From NCBI GenBank assembly GCA_017450705.1, contig JAFSTC010000058.1:21819-85818 (forward strand): DNA of 64,000 bases, in the 5' to 3' direction. The translations under genes and the position numbers were made by a program. Positions 25,797 through 36,267 of this stretch are shown here, piece after piece. Numbering within the stretch: the stretch's first letter is position 1; every line of letters begins with the position of its first letter. The stretch comes from Lentisphaeria bacterium. GTDB taxonomy: Bacteria; Verrucomicrobiota; Lentisphaeria; Victivallales; Victivallaceae. The notes beneath the pieces are model-generated. The model saw nothing but the letters and a program-made list of their open reading frames with translations, made no database searches and was not told the DNA's origin.

Positions 25797-27536
25797 ATGA
25801 TGAAAATGAGCCAACTGGTCGGACGCCGCCTGAAGGAAGTCCCGAAGGATGCGAAAACCGAAAGTCACAAGTTTCTGATCCGGGGCGGCTACATCCGCCC
25901 GGTCTCCGCGGGGATCTACGATCTGCTGCCCGCGGGCAAGCGCATCGTGGCCAAGATCGAGCGCATCATCCGCGAGGAGATGGACCGCATCGACGGTCAG
26001 GAGATCCTCATGCCCGTCGTCCTGCCCGCCGATCTCTGGCAGGAGTCCGGACGCTACGACGCCGTGGGCGCCGAGCTGCTGCGCTTCACCGACCGCAACG
26101 GCAAGCCCATGCTGCTGGCCATGACCCACGAGGAGTGTGTCACGGCGCTGGTCCGCACCGAGGTCAACAGCTACAAGCAGCTGCCGGTGATGCTCTACCA
26201 GATCCAGACCAAGTACCGGGACGAGGCCCGTCCCCGGGCGGGGCTCATCCGGACGCGGGAGTTCACCATGAAGGACGCCTACAGCTTCCACACCGATCAG
26301 GCGGATCTGGAAAAATACTATGCCCGCGCTCACGAGGCCTACGAACGCATCTTCAAACGCATCGGCCTCGACAACGTGCTGAGCATCGAATCCAACTCCG
26401 GCATGATGGGCGGAAAGGTCTCCCACGAATTCATGGCCATCTGCGACTGCGGCGAGGACACGATCTTCGTCTCCCCCGACCGCAGCTACCGGGCCAACCG
26501 CGAGATCGCCACCGCCGCGTGGACCTTCGAAAAATCCGCCCCCCTGCCTCTCGAAAAGGTGGCGACGCCGGGGTGCAAGACCATCGAGGAAGTGGCCGGC
26601 TTCCTCGGCGTCAAGCCCGAAAACACCGGCAAGGCGGTCTTCTATTGCGACGCGGCCACGGGCGAGCTGATCTTCGCCCTCATCCGGGGCGATTTCGAGG
26701 TCAACGAGAGCAAACTTGCCAATCTGCTCAAGGTGAACGAACTCAAGTTCGCCGACGACGCCTCCATCCTCGCGGCGGGAGCCGTTCCCGGTTACGCCAG
26801 CCCTCTGGGTGTGGACGGCAAAAAGGTCAGGATCGTCCTCGACCGCTCCGCGGCGGAGAGCTCCAATCTCGTCGTCGGCGCCAACGAGGAGGGGTTCCAT
26901 TTCAAGAACTTCAACGCCGAACGGGACATGGCCGAAAGCGGCTATACCGTGGCGGACATCGCCACCGTGCGCCCCGGCGACCCCTGCCCCAAAACCGGCA
27001 AACCGCTGGAAATGCTGCGGGGCATCGAAGTCGGCAACATCTTCCAGCTGGGGACGAAGTACTCGGCTTCCATGAACTGCTGCTATCTCGACCGGGACGG
27101 CAAGAGCGCGCCCATGGTCATGGGCTGTTACGGCATCGGCGTCGGCCGGGCCATGGCCTCCGTGGCGGAGTATTCCCGCGACGAGTACGGGCCCATCTGG
27201 CCGCTCTCCATCGCCCCGTGGCAGGTGGAGATCTGCGCCCTCAACCCCAACAAGCCCGGGGTGAGCGAGACGTCGGAAACCATCGCCCGCGAGCTGGAGT
27301 CGAAGGGCGTGGAAGTGCTGCTGGACGACCGGGGGGAAAAAGCCGGCTCCATGTTCAGCGACGCCGATCTCCTGGGCGTTCCCCTGCGGATCGTCGTCTC
27401 CCCCAAGACCCTCGAGGCCGGGCAGGTCGAGTTCCGCCGCCGCGGCAGCCGCGACGCGGAGCTCCTCGCCGTCGGAACCGCCGCGCAGACCGTCGCGGAC
27501 GCCGTCAAAACCGGACTGGCAAAGTACAACATCTGA
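25797..27536 (+). CDS. proS: Prolyl-tRNA synthetase (bacterial type)
   Basis: A 579-residue class II aminoacyl-tRNA synthetase. Motif 1 region: HKFLIRGGYIRPVSAGIYDLLPAG (key word SAGIYDLLP). Motif 2: YQIQTKYRDEARPRAGLIRTREFTMKD (key words RDEARPR and REFTMKD). A YbaK-like editing insertion lies at about 225-380. Motif 3 is MGCYGIGVGR, and the anticodon-binding domain is C-terminal. The start is among three near ATGs (25797, 25800, 25806); family alignment favours MMKMSQLVGRRLKEVPKDA-like N-termini. A TTG further upstream at 25761 is unlikely. No clear Shine-Dalgarno site is visible. It lies within the hom operon run. Confidence 0.95.
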   Translation: MMKMSQLVGRRLKEVPKDAKTESHKFLIRGGYIRPVSAGIYDLLPAGKRIVAKIERIIREEMDRIDGQEILMPVVLPADLWQESGRYDAVGAELLRFTDRNGKPMLLAMTHEECVTALVRTEVNSYKQLPVMLYQIQTKYRDEARPRAGLIRTREFTMKDAYSFHTDQADLEKYYARAHEAYERIFKRIGLDNVLSIESNSGMMGGKVSHEFMAICDCGEDTIFVSPDRSYRANREIATAAWTFEKSAPLPLEKVATPGCKTIEEVAGFLGVKPENTGKAVFYCDAATGELIFALIRGDFEVNESKLANLLKVNELKFADDASILAAGAVPGYASPLGVDGKKVRIVLDRSAAESSNLVVGANEEGFHFKNFNAERDMAESGYTVADIATVRPGDPCPKTGKPLEMLRGIEVGNIFQLGTKYSASMNCCYLDRDGKSAPMVMGCYGIGVGRAMASVAEYSRDEYGPIWPLSIAPWQVEICALNPNKPGVSETSETIARELESKGVEVLLDDRGEKAGSMFSDADLLGVPLRIVVSPKTLEAGQVEFRRRGSRDAELLAVGTAAQTVADAVKTGLAKYNI

Positions 27537-27551
27537 TCCAGCGAGGATATC

Positions 27552-28142
27552 ATGTGGAAATACACCGATCAAGTCATGGACCACTTCATGCACCCCCGCA
27601 ACGTGGGCGAAGTGGAAAATCCCGACGGCGTGGGTGAAGTGGGCAATGCCGCCTGCGGCGACGCCCTGAAACTCACCTTCAAACTGGGACCCGACGGCCG
27701 CATCGCCGACGTCAAGTTCCTCACCTTCGGCTGCGCCAGCGCCATCGCCTCCAGTTCCGTCCTGACGGAGATCGTCAAGGGCATGACCCTGGAGGAGGCC
27801 GAAAAGGTCACGAACAAAGATATCGTCGACCGGCTCGGCGATCTGCCCGAAGCGAAAAAACACTGTTCCGTCATGGGCATGGAGGCCCTTCAGGCCGCCA
27901 TCGCGCAGTACCGCGGCGAGGAGAGTCCTTTCGCCCGCGACAAGGAGCACGAGGGAAAACTCATCTGCCGCTGCTTCGGCGTCACCGACGTCAAAATCCT
28001 CAAGGTGGCCCGGGAAAACGATCTCCACAAAGCCGAGGAGGTCACCAACTACTGCAAGGCCGGCGGGGCCTGCGGCGCGTGTCTCGGCGACATCCAGCGC
28101 ATCCTCGACGACATGTGGAAGATGAGGGCGGCTCAGAAATGA
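27552..28142 (+). CDS. NifU-like iron-sulfur scaffold with BFD-like [2Fe-2S] domain
   Basis: The 196-residue protein has an IscU-type scaffold domain (residues 1-125) with three cluster cysteines in GNAACGD, FGCASAIASS and KHCSVMG. A bacterioferritin-ferredoxin-like [2Fe-2S] domain follows (about 135-190: CRCFG and CKAGGACGAC). It lacks the C-terminal Nfu domain of classical NifU. It would assemble and pass on Fe-S clusters; no nifS/iscS partner is in this window. AGCGAGGAT lies before the ATG. Its stop overlaps the prfB start (ATGA), so the two are translationally coupled. Confidence 0.9.
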   Translation: MWKYTDQVMDHFMHPRNVGEVENPDGVGEVGNAACGDALKLTFKLGPDGRIADVKFLTFGCASAIASSSVLTEIVKGMTLEEAEKVTNKDIVDRLGDLPEAKKHCSVMGMEALQAAIAQYRGEESPFARDKEHEGKLICRCFGVTDVKILKVARENDLHKAEEVTNYCKAGGACGACLGDIQRILDDMWKMRAAQK

Positions 28143-29236
28143 TGACTGTCGACGAACTCCAGAACGCGGGGAAGGACCTGTCCCAGCGCCTGACGCATCT
28201 GCGGGACTTTCTCAAGATCGACGAGAAGACCAGGGAGCTGACCGGCCTCGAAGAAAAAATGGCCGCGCCGGACTTCTGGAACGACAAGGAATCCGCCCAG
28301 GCCACCATCGGCAAGCTGACCTCCTGCCGCAATATCATAGAGCCCTTCAAAAAGCAGGAAAAAGCCCTCGAAGACTACAGCGCCATGCTGGAGCTGGCCG
28401 CCGAGGACGAGGATTTCCTCGCCGAGGCCGACAAGGCCGCCTCCGAGCTCCGGAAGGAGATGGACAAACTCGAGATCGTGAGCTTCCTCTCGGGCCGTCT
28501 TGACCGCAACAACTTCTATTTTTCGATCCATGCGGGCGCGGGCGGAACGGAGTCCTGCGACTGGGCGAACATGCTGCTGCGCATGTACCGGATGTTCTTC
28601 GAGCGCCGGGGCTGGAAGGACGAGGTCGTCGATCTCCAGCCCGGCGAGGAAGCCGGGATCAAGAGCGCCACGCTCCACGTCACGGGGGATTTCAGCTACG
28701 GCTACTTCAAAGGCGAGAGCGGCGTCCACCGTCTGGTGCGCATCTCCCCCTTCGACAGCAACGCCCGGCGCCACACCAGCTTCTGCTCCGTGGAGGTCTT
28801 CCCCGAACTGGACGACGACATCGACATCGAGATCTCCGAAGCCGATCTGCGCATCGACACCTACCGTTCCAGCGGCGCGGGCGGCCAGCACGTCAACACC
28901 ACCGACAGCGCCGTGCGCATCACCCATTTGCCCACCGGCATCGTGGTCTGCTGTCAGAACGAACGTTCCCAGCACAAGAACCGGGCCACGGCCATGAAAA
29001 TGCTCAAAGCCCGCCTGTACGAACGGGAGATGGCCAAGCGCAAAGACGCCGCCGATGCCGCCCGGGGCGAACAGCTTGACAACGGCTGGGGAAGTCAGAT
29101 CCGCAGTTACGTCCTCCAGCCCTACCAGATGGTCAAGGATCTGCGCACGGGCCTCGAGACCAGCGACACCGGCGGTGTCCTCGACGGCCGGATCGACGCC
29201 TTCATAGAAGCCTATCTCAAGCAGAAGAAAGACTGA
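28139..29236 (+). CDS. prfB: Peptide chain release factor 2
   Basis: A 365-residue class I release factor recognising UAA/UGA. The SPF anticodon tripeptide appears in [14 protein letters not shown], and the peptidyl-hydrolysis loop is GAGGQHVN. The start is ATG 28139, overlapping the nifU-like stop by four bases; an upstream in-frame start at 28079 lies inside the previous gene. The reading frame is continuous: at the place where many prfB genes have the programmed CTTTGA frameshift, this gene reads TTTCTC with no stop. Autoregulation by frameshifting is therefore absent. Confidence 0.95.
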   Translation: MMTVDELQNAGKDLSQRLTHLRDFLKIDEKTRELTGLEEKMAAPDFWNDKESAQATIGKLTSCRNIIEPFKKQEKALEDYSAMLELAAEDEDFLAEADKAASELRKEMDKLEIVSFLSGRLDRNNFYFSIHAGAGGTESCDWANMLLRMYRMFFERRGWKDEVVDLQPGEEAGIKSATLHVTGDFSYGYFKGESGVHRLVRISPFDSNARRHTSFCSVEVFPELDDDIDIEISEADLRIDTYRSSGAGGQHVNTTDSAVRITHLPTGIVVCCQNERSQHKNRATAMKMLKARLYEREMAKRKDAADAARGEQLDNGWGSQIRSYVLQPYQMVKDLRTGLETSDTGGVLDGRIDAFIEAYLKQKKD

Positions 29237-29250
29237 GAGGGGCCCTCGCC

Positions 29251-31085
<1,835 letters not shown>

Positions 31086-31089
<4 letters not shown>

Positions 31090-32009
31090 ACATTTCCCAT
31101 TCCGCATGGAAGAAACTCAAGAGCAGCACCGCCGCCATGGTTTCGCTGGCTGTGATCCTGCTTTATCTCTTCGCCGCGGCGGGCTTCGAGATCCACGGTC
31201 TGCTGTGCCGCGCCGACGGCAGGACGCCCGTGTACGCCCGGACCTCGCACGAACACTACGCGCCGCCCTCCGCCCGGCACCTTCTCGGGACCGATTATCA
31301 GGGGCGGGACGTTCTGCTCCGCAGTCTTGCGGCCAGCGCCACGGCCGTCAAGGTCGGCACGATCTCCGGGCTCATCTCGGTCGTCATCGGCGTCGCCCTG
31401 GGCTGCGCCGCGGGATTCCGGGGCGGCCGGACCGACGACGCCGTGGTGTGGCTCTACAGCACCATCGCCTCCATGCCGACGCTCCTTTTCATCCTCGCTT
31501 TCTCGCTCCTCGTCGCCCGGGGCTTCCTCTCCCCCGCCCTCATGGGGATCGTCGGCGCGGCGGCGAAGATCGTCAACGTCGAACCGGGCATGCTGGCGGT
31601 GTACGTGGCCGTCGGCCTCACCGGCTGGGTCACCCTCTGCCGCGTCGTCCGCGGAGAGACCATGAAGCTCAAGCGCCGGGCCTTCGTCGAAGCCGCAAAA
31701 GTGGCCGGCGTCCCCGACACCGTCATCATCTTCCGGCACATCCTGCCCAACGTCCTCCATTTGGCCATCATCTACTTCACGCTCAGCTTCGCCGGAGCGG
31801 TCATGCTGGAGGTCATCGTGAGCTATCTGGGGTTCGGCGTCCAGAGCGCCCCCAGCTGGGGAGTCATGATCTCCGACGGTCAGGAGCGGCTCTGGCGCGG
31901 CGTCTGGTGGGAGCTGGCCGGCGCCTCGGGCGCCATGTTTTTCCTCGTCCTCGCCCTCAACCTTCTCGGCGACGCCCTCCGCGACGCCCTCGATCCCTAT
32001 GCGGCCTGA
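31086..32009 (+). CDS. OppC/DppC-like ABC transporter permease, without partner genes
   Basis: A 307-residue inner-membrane protein with an N-terminal anchor helix (residues 18-35), a periplasmic loop with the HLLGTDYQGRDVLLR signature of OppC proteins, and about five further helices. The EAA loop is EAAKVAGVPDTVIIFRHILPN (key word EAAKVAG). It would import peptides or other nickel/oligopeptide-class solutes. No OppB, ATPase or binding-protein gene is adjacent; instead it overlaps mnmG by four bases. Its partners must be encoded elsewhere. GGGGAGAAGG lies before the ATG. Confidence 0.85.
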
Positions 32010-32047
32010 GGGGGTACCGGCGGGCCGGCGGCCAACAAAATTTCGTA

Positions 32048-32121
32048 TTTTGAAATTTCCAAAACATTTTCAAAATTTTTTCGGGAATGCTCTTGCAGGC
32101 GGGGGGGCATTTGGATATAAT
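32048..32121 (+). promoter_or_regulatory. Strong promoter with AT-rich upstream element for the stand-alone pilin
   Basis: TTGCAG (32093-32098) and a perfect TATAAT (32116-32121) are 17 bp apart. Upstream is a very AT-rich block with an inverted repeat, TTTTGAAA (32048-32055) and TTTCAAAA (32068-32075), resembling an UP element. The leader is about 75 nt. Confidence 0.75.
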
Positions 32122-32202
32122 ATCCACAGTCAATGATGAGACTGCTATGCGGAAACGACGTCCGTGTAAGTTTTCATCAACAACAATTCGAAAGGAAAAA
32201 AA

Positions 32203-32898
32203 ATGAAGAAAAGTCGTGGATTCACTCTTATCGAGCTCCTCGTCGTCATCGCGATCATCGCGATCCTGGCCGGAATGCTTCTGCCCGCTCTGCAGCAGGC
32301 TCGTGAGCGCGCTCGCCGCATCAACTGCGCCAGCAACCTGAAGCAGGTCGGCACCGCCCTGAAGCTCTACTCCAGCAGCTTCAACGACAAGCTCCCCGGC
32401 GGCCCCGCTCTCCAGGGCGGACAGCAGAACACCGCTACCTCCAAACTGACCGACGCCAACGGCTGGAAAGGTCTTGAGATCCTCCGTTCCAATGACTTCC
32501 TGACCGACTACGCGGTCTTCATCTGCCCCTCCAGCACCACCAGTGCCGGCACCGGCACCACCCCGCTGACCTACGGCGATTCCTCCACCCCGGCCGCTGC
32601 CAACGCCAGCTATGCTTTCGTCGGCGGCATGATCGAGGGCGACAGCAACATCTACGGCCGTGCTGATTCCTGCATCTCCGCCGACCTGACCGGCGCCGCC
32701 GGCATCGGCAGCAACAACGACAACCCGAACCACACCGGCTACGGCAACATCCTGTTCCAGGGCGGCCATGTCACCGGTTTCACCGGCAACGGCTGGTTCA
32801 GCGTCGACAACGCCGGCTATCCGATGGCCAAGAGTGCTGATGCGGCCAATTGGGTCACCCCCAACCAGCTCCGCAAGGCCACTGGCGTCAAGCTCTAA
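32203..32898 (+). CDS. Stand-alone prepilin (probable abundant pilin or major pseudopilin)
   Basis: A 231-residue protein with a short 6-residue leader (MKKSRG) and a canonical Gly before [16 protein letters not shown], Glu+5 present. It is therefore a proper substrate for prepilin peptidase. The body is rich in Ser, Thr, Gly and Asn. The tail reads [13 protein letters not shown], so the Asp of H-X9-DG is replaced by Gly. All eight Arg codons are CGT or CGC, unlike the CGG/AGG-containing neighbours. A near-consensus promoter and a strong terminator flank it. These features suggest a highly expressed fibre subunit (inference). Confidence 0.88.
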   Translation: MKKSRGFTLIELLVVIAIIAILAGMLLPALQQARERARRINCASNLKQVGTALKLYSSSFNDKLPGGPALQGGQQNTATSKLTDANGWKGLEILRSNDFLTDYAVFICPSSTTSAGTGTTPLTYGDSSTPAAANASYAFVGGMIEGDSNIYGRADSCISADLTGAAGIGSNNDNPNHTGYGNILFQGGHVTGFTGNGWFSVDNAGYPMAKSADAANWVTPNQLRKATGVKL

Positions 32899-32920
32899 TT
32901 CTCAACCGAGAATTACTCCA

Positions 32921-32953
32921 AAACGCAGAGCTCCAAAGCTCTGCGTTTTTTTT
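32921..32953 (+). terminator. Strong intrinsic terminator of the stand-alone pilin
   Basis: A perfect 12-bp inverted repeat (AAACGCAGAGCT, loop CCAA, AGCTCTGCGTTT) runs straight into a T tract ending at 32953. Confidence 0.92.
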
Positions 32954-33005
32954 GTCTTTTTTCCGGGGGGAGCAGGCCGGGACGGGCGTATGACGGGTCT
33001 GCCCC

Positions 33006-33077
33006 GTCGGACCTGTCGGACATGTCGGACCAGTCGGACATGTCGGACCAGTCGGACATGTCGGACATGTCGGACGA
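33006..33077. repeat. Tandem array of eight 9-bp units, GTCGGACNN
   Basis: Eight direct 9-bp units lie end to end. The first seven bases are constant; the last two read CT, AT, CA, AT, CA, AT, AT, GA. Junctions give TGTCGGACA, itself an inverted repeat (TGTC-G-GACA). The array lies between the pilin terminator and the thyX terminator. It is open in several frames, but no start with a ribosome site supports a gene. Confidence 0.9.
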
Positions 33078-33115
33078 CCCCGCAGACAAAGGGCTCGGTG
33101 CAGGGCCGCGTCGAT

Positions 33116-33148
33116 AAAAAAAGCCCGCGGGCCGACGGGCCCGCGGGC
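33116..33148 (-). terminator. Intrinsic terminator of thyX
   Basis: A perfect 11-bp GC-rich stem (33123-33133 with 33138-33148, loop GACG) is followed on the minus strand by seven T (33122-33116). Confidence 0.88.
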
Positions 33149-33168
33149 GCAAGAAGCAACGAGGGGGC

Positions 33169-33864
33169 TTACCAGACCTGGCCCTTTTTCTCGAAGTAGG
33201 CGGCGACGTGGGGGATGATGGGCTTGATCAGCTTTTTGATCGCCCGGGCGTACTCCTGGATCTCTGCCTGGGCATGATCGCTGTCGCGCAGTTCGAGGAA
33301 GTGGAGAAGATTGGAGAGATCGACGGTCCCCCAGAAGGTGACCATCATATTCTGGGGCAGGACGCCCCGGGCCTGTTCGCGGCAGACGCCGGAGGCCAGC
33401 AGCTTCTCGTAAAGTTCGAAGGATCTTTTGTTGTGTTCGGCAATGGCTTCGCGCAGTTCAGCCGGATTGAAGTCGGGGTCCGCGAATGAGGCCTGCCGGT
33501 TGTTCTCGGACTGGCGGCGCAGTTCGGCCGGCGTGTAGAACTCCATGTCGATCTCGGTGTAGCGCCGGGAGATCTCGTTGTAGCTCCAGGTGCGGTGCCG
33601 GTGCCACTGACCGCGGATGAAAAGCGGGCAGTGGATGCTGAAGGTGAACACGAGATGCTCCAGCGGACTGGTGTGCCGGTTGTCGATCAGGTATTCGAGA
33701 AGACCGATGTCGCGCTGGTCCATCTCCTTTTTGATCTTGCCGAAAGACACCCGGGCGGCGTTGACGATGGTCGTCTCGGTACCGAGGTGGTCGATCAGTC
33801 CGACCCAGCCCTGACCATTGAGGACTTTCACATGGTTTTCCGGCGGCACATTCAGGTGTTCCAT
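33169..33864 (-). CDS. thyX: FAD-dependent thymidylate synthase
   Basis: A 231-residue flavoenzyme that makes dTMP from dUMP with methylenetetrahydrofolate and NADPH. The ThyX motif is RHRTWSYNEISRRY, matching RHRxxSxNxxSxRY. The start is ATG 33864 (MEHLNVPPE), nine bases after AAGGAGA; a longer in-frame extension to 34050 would cross the promoter and overlap the zinc-ribbon gene. No thyA is seen in this window. It has its own promoter and terminator. Confidence 0.95.
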   Translation of the reverse strand: MEHLNVPPENHVKVLNGQGWVGLIDHLGTETTIVNAARVSFGKIKKEMDQRDIGLLEYLIDNRHTSPLEHLVFTFSIHCPLFIRGQWHRHRTWSYNEISRRYTEIDMEFYTPAELRRQSENNRQASFADPDFNPAELREAIAEHNKRSFELYEKLLASGVCREQARGVLPQNMMVTFWGTVDLSNLLHFLELRDSDHAQAEIQEYARAIKKLIKPIIPHVAAYFEKKGQVW

Positions 33865-33907
33865 AGCAATCGGTCTCCTTTTCCTGCAGCTGATGGTTTT
33901 GACGGAG

Positions 33908-33936
33908 AATATACCACGCCGAGAGCGTTTTGTCCA
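33908..33936 (-). promoter_or_regulatory. Promoter of thyX
   Basis: On the minus strand TGGACA (33936-33931) and TATATT (33913-33908) are spaced 17 bp, 44 bases before the ATG. Confidence 0.65.
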
Positions 33937-33974
33937 GAGAAAAAAGCGCGGCGCGGAGAAATTTCGGAAAAAAC

Positions 33975-34205
33975 TCAGTGATGATGATGTCCGCAGCAGC
34001 CGGGGCATCCGCATCCGCCCGCGGAGGGACAGTCGGCCTGGGCGGGACACCCGTGAGCGGACTTCGTCACGGCGGCAAAGTGATTGAGAGCTTTTTCAAG
34101 CTCCTTCGACCCGCACACGGGGCATTTGGCCTCCGCGTCCCAGCGGGGCAGAAGCAATTCGAAGTTCGCGGCGCATTTTTTGCACGTATACCGGAAGATG
34201 GGCAT
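33975..34205 (-). CDS. FmdB-family zinc-ribbon protein with His/Cys-rich tail
   Basis: A 76-residue protein. The N-terminal zinc ribbon has YTCKKC and CPVCGS cysteine pairs, as in the FmdB/CxxC_CxxC_SSSS family. The C-terminal third is Gly/Cys/His-rich and ends CGCPGCCGHHHH, a likely extra metal-binding tail. The biochemical role of the family is not settled; it was first tied to regulation of formamidase genes. AGGAG lies six bases before the ATG. It has its own promoter and lies 110 bases upstream of thyX. Confidence 0.85.
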   Translation of the reverse strand: MPIFRYTCKKCAANFELLLPRWDAEAKCPVCGSKELEKALNHFAAVTKSAHGCPAQADCPSAGGCGCPGCCGHHHH

Positions 34206-34246
34206 AAAAAACTCCTGTTTTCGGTTATCTTTCCCAAAGCCGGGAA

Positions 34247-34275
34247 AATATACCCCGCGATCGGCAAAAAATCAA
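34247..34275 (-). promoter_or_regulatory. Promoter of the FmdB-family gene
   Basis: On the minus strand TTGATT (34275-34270) and TATATT (34252-34247) are 17 bp apart, 41 bases before the ATG. Confidence 0.65.
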
Positions 34276-34306
34276 AAGCAATATCGCCTTTCCTCCGAAA
34301 AAAAAG

Positions 34307-34335
34307 TGGATTTATTTGCGAAATCGTGTTATTTT
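34307..34335 (+). promoter_or_regulatory. Possible promoter of the leuB run
   Basis: TGGATT (34307-34312) and TATTTT (34330-34335) are spaced 17 bp, 56 bases before the leuB ATG. The -35 matches consensus only partly. Confidence 0.4.
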
Positions 34336-34391
34336 ATAGGTAAAGGCATTTACGGCCGGCGGACGCCGGTCCTCAACGGAAGGGATCATTT

Positions 34392-35501
34392 ATGAGCAGG
34401 AATTACAGGATCGCGGTCATACCGGGCGACGGTACCGGACCGGAAGTCGTTGCGGAAGCGGTAAAAGTCCTCGACGCCGCGGGGAAAAAGTACGGGTTCT
34501 CCGCGGAAAAGACCTTTTTCGACTGGAGCGCACAGCATTATCTGGCCACGGGCGAGATCCTTCCCGCCGACGCGGCGGATCAGCTCCGCAAGTTCGACGC
34601 CGTCCTGCTGGGTGCCATCGGCGATCCCCGGGTCAAGCCCGGACTTCTTGAGAAGGGCATCCTTCTGCGCCTGAGATTCGAGCTCGACCAGTACATCAAC
34701 CTGCGGCCCGTCAAACTCTATCCCGGCGTCGAAACGCCTCTGGCCAACAAGGGCCCCGCGGACATCAATTACGTGGTCGTTCGCGAGAACACCGGCGGCA
34801 TCTACACCGGCATCGGCGGCTCCGCCCAGACCGGAACGAAGGACGAAGTGGCGACCCAGTCCATGGTCTACACCTACAAGCAGGTGGAGCGCTGCCTGCG
34901 CTTCGCCTTCGAGACCGCCCGCAAACGCCACGGCAAGGGGAACCCCTGGAGCGGTCTCTCCGCCGAGGACATCGCCGCGGGCAAGACGGCCCAGCTCACG
35001 CTGTGCGGCAAGACCAACGTGCTGACCCACGTCTTCGGTCTGTGGGAGCGCGTCTTCAAGGAGCTGGCCCCCGAGTATCCCGAAGTGAAGACCGCCTACA
35101 GCCACGTGGATGCCATCACCATGTGGATGGTCAAGAATCCCGAGTGGTTCGACGTCATCGTGACATGCAACATCTTCGGCGATATCATCACAGATCTGGG
35201 CGCCATGACCCAGGGCGGCATGGGCATCGCCTCGGGCGGCAACATCAATCCCCAGGGAGTGAGCATGTTCGAACCCATCGGCGGCTCCGCGCCCAAGTAC
35301 ACGGGACAGGGCGTCATCAATCCTCTGGCCGCCATCGGCGCCGCCGGAATGATGCTTGACTTCCTCGGCGAAAAGGAGGCCGCTTCCGCCATCGACCGCA
35401 GCATGGCCTTCGTCACCGGCAACAAGATGAAGTCCATGGCCGCCGGAAAAATGGGGTACTCGACCCGGGAGGTCGGCGATCTCGTCGTCGAAAATCTCTG
35501 A
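34392..35501 (+). CDS. leuB: 3-isopropylmalate dehydrogenase family protein
   Basis: A 369-residue NAD-dependent beta-decarboxylating dehydrogenase, leucine pathway step 3. Motifs: IPGDGTGPEV, RFELDQYINLRPVKL, VVRENTGGIYTGIGG, and the metal-binding region CNIFGDIITDLGA with FEPIGGSAPKYTGQG. Length fits LeuB. Tartrate or isocitrate dehydrogenase relatives are the alternatives; the LRPVKLYPGV and GGIYTG segments favour the isopropylmalate group. No leuA, C or D is adjacent. GGAAGGG lies before the ATG. It heads a run of closely spaced genes reaching to 44995. Confidence 0.85.
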   Translation: MSRNYRIAVIPGDGTGPEVVAEAVKVLDAAGKKYGFSAEKTFFDWSAQHYLATGEILPADAADQLRKFDAVLLGAIGDPRVKPGLLEKGILLRLRFELDQYINLRPVKLYPGVETPLANKGPADINYVVVRENTGGIYTGIGGSAQTGTKDEVATQSMVYTYKQVERCLRFAFETARKRHGKGNPWSGLSAEDIAAGKTAQLTLCGKTNVLTHVFGLWERVFKELAPEYPEVKTAYSHVDAITMWMVKNPEWFDVIVTCNIFGDIITDLGAMTQGGMGIASGGNINPQGVSMFEPIGGSAPKYTGQGVINPLAAIGAAGMMLDFLGEKEAASAIDRSMAFVTGNKMKSMAAGKMGYSTREVGDLVVENL

Positions 35502-35506
35502 TCCGA

Positions 35507-36262
35507 ATGGACGGAACTTACACAAAATTCGAAGCGCCCGGTCTGTCGGGCGTCGTTGCGGGAACGGGATCGGACGGGGCGTTTGATCCCGTTCCTCTGC
35601 TTGAGATGCCGGACGACGGCTCCGCCGTGCGCAAGTGCGGCAACACCGTTCAGGCGTGGATCGCAGGCCCCCGGTTCGTCAAGCGCATCCGCCACCGAAA
35701 CATCTGCAAGGCCTTCCGTCACCTTTTCGAGCCTCCGCGGCCCATGATCGCCCTGCGGGCGGCGAAACGCCTGGCGGAGCTCGGCATCCCGACGCCCCAG
35801 GTGCTGGCGGCGCTGCGCCGGTCCCGGCACGGTCTGCCGCAGTACGACTATCTCGTCACGGAAGCTCTCCCCGCTTCCGCCGTCTTCGCCGACAAGCTTC
35901 CCCTCACGGAAGCGCTGGCGGAAAAATTGACTGCGCTTCTGGCCAGACTGCACGGCGCGGGGATCGAGCACGGAGATGCGAGTTTGAGGAACTTCTACCG
36001 CGACGAAACGGGAACATTCGGCGTGATCGATCTGGATGCCTGCCGGGTCGGTCCAGCCCCCCTCCCCCGGAGACGCCGCATCCGGGAACTGGCCCGGCTG
36101 GCCAGCTCCTTTGCAAAACTCGCCGCCGAACGCGGGATGGAGGATCCCCCGCCGGACATCGCGGGATTCTTCGCCGAACGCTACGCCCGGCTCACCGGGA
36201 TCGAAGCCGATCCCCGCGTCTACCGGAGGCGCTTTTCCCACCTTGCCGAACGAAAGAGGTAA
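35507..36262 (+). CDS. Kdo/WaaP-type lipopolysaccharide kinase family protein
   Basis: A 251-residue protein with a protein-kinase-like fold of the Kdo-kinase group. The conserved lysine region is RFVKRIRHRN, the catalytic loop is IEHGDASLRNFY and the metal motif is FGVIDLDACR. These kinases phosphorylate core sugars of lipopolysaccharide inside the cytoplasm. It starts five bases after leuB with no clear Shine-Dalgarno site, suggesting coupling, and is followed by rnc. The exact acceptor sugar is unknown. Confidence 0.72.
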   Translation: MDGTYTKFEAPGLSGVVAGTGSDGAFDPVPLLEMPDDGSAVRKCGNTVQAWIAGPRFVKRIRHRNICKAFRHLFEPPRPMIALRAAKRLAELGIPTPQVLAALRRSRHGLPQYDYLVTEALPASAVFADKLPLTEALAEKLTALLARLHGAGIEHGDASLRNFYRDETGTFGVIDLDACRVGPAPLPRRRRIRELARLASSFAKLAAERGMEDPPPDIAGFFAERYARLTGIEADPRVYRRRFSHLAERKR

Positions 36263-36267
36263 GCAAT

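Noticed and set aside
33006..33077. Tandem repeat considered as a CRISPR array
   Set aside because: Units are 9 bp, directly adjacent and without unique spacers; no cas genes are present.
32913..33152. A 79-codon minus-strand frame through the 9-bp repeat (SDM/SDW repeat peptide)
   Set aside because: No ribosome site or promoter; it runs through two terminators, so it is most likely non-coding repeat.
33865..34050. N-terminal extension of ThyX
   Set aside because: It crosses a good promoter and overlaps the zinc-ribbon gene; ATG 33864 has a strong ribosome site and matches family length.
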